Source: Propionibacteriaceae bacterium ZF39 (lineage in GTDB: Bacteria > Actinomycetota > Actinomycetes > Propionibacteriales > Propionibacteriaceae). Taken from it: DNA of 64,000 nucleotides. Below the pieces are notes generated by a model. That model was not told the origin of the DNA. It saw only the letters and a list, made by a program, of their open reading frames with translations, and searched no databases. Of this stretch, positions 61,010 through 64,000 are shown piece by piece. Where the stretch lies: positions 1,116,001 through 1,180,000 of the forward strand of contig CP154795.1 in assembly GCA_039565995.1 (NCBI GenBank). The letters run 5' to 3'. The position numbers and the translations under genes were made by a program. The stretch's first letter is position 1; every line of letters begins with the position of its first letter.

Positions 61010-62404
61010 ATGACAGCATCCCCCGCCGGCCCCCGGCCTCCTCGGCTGCGGCGCCGGCGCATCCGCGCCCGACTGGGTGTGCTGGCTGCAGCGCCGTTGC
61101 TGGCGTACGCCGCACTGACCGCGGGGCCCGCGTACGCCGAGCCGGTCACCTCCGGAGTGGCGTTCACCATCGGCGATCCGCGGATCACGGAGTCGTCGGG
61201 GCTGGCGGCGGATACGGACAACAACGTCTTCTGGACCGTCAACGACTCCGGTGACCGCGGCATCGTCTATGCCGTCGGGCCCGAGGGGCGGACGCGCGGC
61301 ACGGTGGAGTTCTCGGCCACGCCGCAGGACGTGGAGGCGGTGGCGTACGCCAACGGCCGCCTCTATGTCGCCGACATCGGTGACAATGCGCGGAACCGCG
61401 AGAGCGTCACGATCTATGCGATCGCCTCGCCGACACCGGGCCGGGATGTGGGGGAGGACTTCACGGCCTATCAGTTCGTCTATCCCGATGGGCCGCGTGA
61501 TGCGGAGGCCATCCTGGTGGACGCCGCCGGTCGGATCCGCATCGTTTCCAAGGAAGCCCAGGGCGGGATCTATCTCGCACCCCGCCAACTGAGCACCTCC
61601 GCGCCCAACCGACTCGAGCGGGTCGCCGACGCCAAGGCGTTCGTCACCGACGGGACCGTGCTGCCCGACGGGCGCTTCGTGGTGCGCACCTATGTCGCCG
61701 TCGAGATCCTCGATCGCGATCTCTATTCACCCGTCGCCCGGGGGACCCTGCCCTTCCAACTGCAAGGGGAATCCCTCACGGTGAGCCTGTCCGGCAGCGC
61801 CCTGCTCGTCGGGTCCGAGGGCCAGCAGTCCGCTGTGTTGCGGGTCCCGATCCCGGAAGAACTGGCCGTCGTCCCCAACGGTGGAGAGACGCCGCCCCCG
61901 AGCCCGGACCCCACGCCCGAACCGACCCCCGAGCCCGCGCCCGGTGTCGGCGCCAGCATCAACCGCACGGGCACACTCATCGCCATCGGAATGGCGGTCC
62001 TGTTGTCGATCCTGGCCGGCGCGGTCGTATTCCTCCGCGATCGGAACGTGCCCGCCCTCCCGCCGCCGTCCGCGCGTCGGGGCTGGGAGGAGTCCGACGC
62101 GGCGGGTACGCCGGAGGCGGCCAGGCCGGAAGAGGGTACGCCTGAGGCCGAGTCCCCGACCGAGCCGGGCTCACCTCAGGAAGGGGACATTCGCACCGTC
62201 CTGCGGGATCCGAATGGGAAGGCGCGTGACCCCTGGCAGTGGGCCGCGGAGCCGATGTCGAGGGACGACTCGTCCAGGAGCGGCGACTCAGGGTCCGGTA
62301 CGCCCGACGACTCGACGCGGCCGAGGGAGCACCTGGCCGAGGATGAGGGATTCGACTGGGACGAATCGGCGCGGCAGTTCGGCGACAAGGACCGACGCGA
62401 CTAG
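61010..62404 (+). CDS. Secreted, membrane-anchored beta-propeller-like protein
   Basis: A 464-residue protein: signal peptide ending near AGPAYA, an extracellular domain (about 45-285) with repeated strand patterns (ESSGLAADTDNNVFWTVNDS; VEAVAYANGRLYVADIGDNA; AEAILVDAAGRIRIVSKE) typical of propeller/esterase-like folds, a Pro/Glu-Thr linker, one membrane segment (about 322-345) and an acidic cytoplasmic tail with a repeated (G)TPEA pattern. Function unknown. Related actinobacterial proteins exist, in my recollection, but without assigned role. Confidence 0.72.
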   Translation: MTASPAGPRPPRLRRRRIRARLGVLAAAPLLAYAALTAGPAYAEPVTSGVAFTIGDPRITESSGLAADTDNNVFWTVNDSGDRGIVYAVGPEGRTRGTVEFSATPQDVEAVAYANGRLYVADIGDNARNRESVTIYAIASPTPGRDVGEDFTAYQFVYPDGPRDAEAILVDAAGRIRIVSKEAQGGIYLAPRQLSTSAPNRLERVADAKAFVTDGTVLPDGRFVVRTYVAVEILDRDLYSPVARGTLPFQLQGESLTVSLSGSALLVGSEGQQSAVLRVPIPEELAVVPNGGETPPPSPDPTPEPTPEPAPGVGASINRTGTLIAIGMAVLLSILAGAVVFLRDRNVPALPPPSARRGWEESDAAGTPEAARPEEGTPEAESPTEPGSPQEGDIRTVLRDPNGKARDPWQWAAEPMSRDDSSRSGDSGSGTPDDSTRPREHLAEDEGFDWDESARQFGDKDRRD

Positions 62405-62439
62405 GAGTCGACAGCGGGAGCTGAAGGCCGAGACGGAGG

Positions 62440-63573
<1,134 letters not shown>

Positions 63574-63583
63574 TCACGCGAGG

Positions 63584-63589
63584 CAGAGT
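63584..63589 (+). promoter_or_regulatory. Possible -10 element CAGAGT of pdxH
   Basis: CAGAGT lies 7 nt before the ATG at 63597; weaker match than the others. Confidence 0.3.
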
Positions 63590-63596
63590 GGCAGGC

Positions 63597-64000
63597 ATGA
63601 ACCGAGACGAGCTGGCAGCGGCCCGGGTCGACTACGACCGTTATGAGCTGCTCGAATCCGAATCCCCCGACGATCCGATGGTCCTGTTCGACGACTGGCT
63701 GACGGCAGCGCTGGCTGCGGGGGCGGCCGGGGAAGTGCAGGAGCCGACAGCCATGACGCTGGCCACCGTGGTGAGTACGCCGACGGGTCCCCGGCCTGCG
63801 GCACGCGTGGTGCTGCTGAAGGACGTGGAGCCCGAGGGGTTCACGTTCTATACGAACTACGGCTCCGACAAGGGCGAAGAACTGGCTGCGAATCCGGCCG
63901 CCGCAGCCACGTTCTGGTGGCCCGCGCTGTATCGCCAGGTGCGCATCACCGGCACGACCACGAAGGTCGATCGGGCTGCCTCCGAGGCCTATTTCGCGGT
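63597..64000 (+). CDS. pdxH: Pyridoxamine 5'-phosphate oxidase (3' partial)
   Basis: FMN-dependent oxidase that makes pyridoxal 5'-phosphate. The frame is open to the end of the window (134 residues visible of about 210). FDDWLTAALAAG, EPTAMTLATV, RPAARVVLLKDVEPEGFTFY, TNYGSDKGEEL and FWWPALYRQVRITG are family hallmarks covering the FMN-binding region. Divergent from serC. Confidence 0.94.
   Translation, partial: MNRDELAAARVDYDRYELLESESPDDPMVLFDDWLTAALAAGAAGEVQEPTAMTLATVVSTPTGPRPAARVVLLKDVEPEGFTFYTNYGSDKGEELAANPAAAATFWWPALYRQVRITGTTTKVDRAASEAYFA

Overview
The window is G+C-rich, densely coding DNA from an actinobacterium, most likely a member of the Propionibacteriaceae. The strongest pointers are a transcarboxylase operon (12S subunit, a small linker protein and a 123-residue 1.3S biotin carrier with the biotinyl lysine at residue 89), a pyruvate:ferredoxin oxidoreductase operon, a separate pyruvate carboxylase, and actinobacterial markers (SenX3/RegX3, CarD, LpqE-like lipoprotein, XPB helicase, DUF3263, DUF3027, TANNNT promoters with leaderless starts). 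These assignments come from reading the translations; no database search was run.

Layout. 0-5.3 kb: transcarboxylase operon (5' end cut), a DivIVA-domain protein and a YceI protein on the other strand, an L,D-transpeptidase lipoprotein and a YbjN-type protein. 5.3-10.7 kb: SDR oxidoreductase, phosphoglycerate mutase, divergent phoU and senX3-regX3 with an 11-bp-phased repeat between them, then a divergent-type PRPP synthetase whose promoter carries a PHO-box-like repeat. 11-21.2 kb: an expanded version of the mycobacterial lpqE-carD-ispD-ispF-cysS-rlmB neighbourhood, with a HEAT-repeat protein, a YpfJ-type metallopeptidase, a DUF2207 protein and glyA inserted. 21.2-30.3 kb: cysteine-desulfurase-like enzyme, acyl-CoA dehydrogenase, sugar-importer ATPase plus DUF4032 kinase-like protein, DedA protein, secreted hydrolase plus SGNH acyltransferase, tRNA-Thr(UGU). 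30.3-36.7 kb: operon of a GltD-like oxidoreductase, nifJ and a DHOD-like flavoprotein. 36.8-45.3 kb: manA, DUF3263, a lipoprotein/HExxH membrane protein pair, groEL with two CIRCE operators, M19 dipeptidase, CutC, NUDIX hydrolase. 45.3-51.3 kb: XPB helicase, its Rv0862c-like neighbour, a membrane protein, a cold-shock protein and DUF3027. 51.35-52.0 kb: a 670-bp non-coding block packed with repeats. 52-56 kb: purine-type permease, a small leaderless reading frame interrupted by TGA, and a class II aldolase-like/extradiol dioxygenase-like/PadR cluster with a palindromic operator. 56-64 kb: pyruvate carboxylase, three membrane or unknown proteins, a 29-residue membrane peptide, a secreted propeller-like protein, serC and the start of pdxH.

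How the parts fit. Transcarboxylase, pyruvate carboxylase and NifJ all act at the pyruvate/oxaloacetate node, as expected for propionic (Wood-Werkman) metabolism. GlyA and SerC supply serine/glycine; IspD and IspF belong to the MEP isoprenoid pathway. Phosphate sensing (PhoU, SenX3-RegX3) may reach PRPP synthesis through the box upstream of prs.

Two window-wide properties stand out. About twenty genes carry a TANNNT or CACAAT -10 element only 6-8 nt before the start codon, so their transcripts should be leaderless. The palindrome GGCGTACGCC and its halves recur in all reading frames, which suggests a DNA-level signal rather than codon preference.
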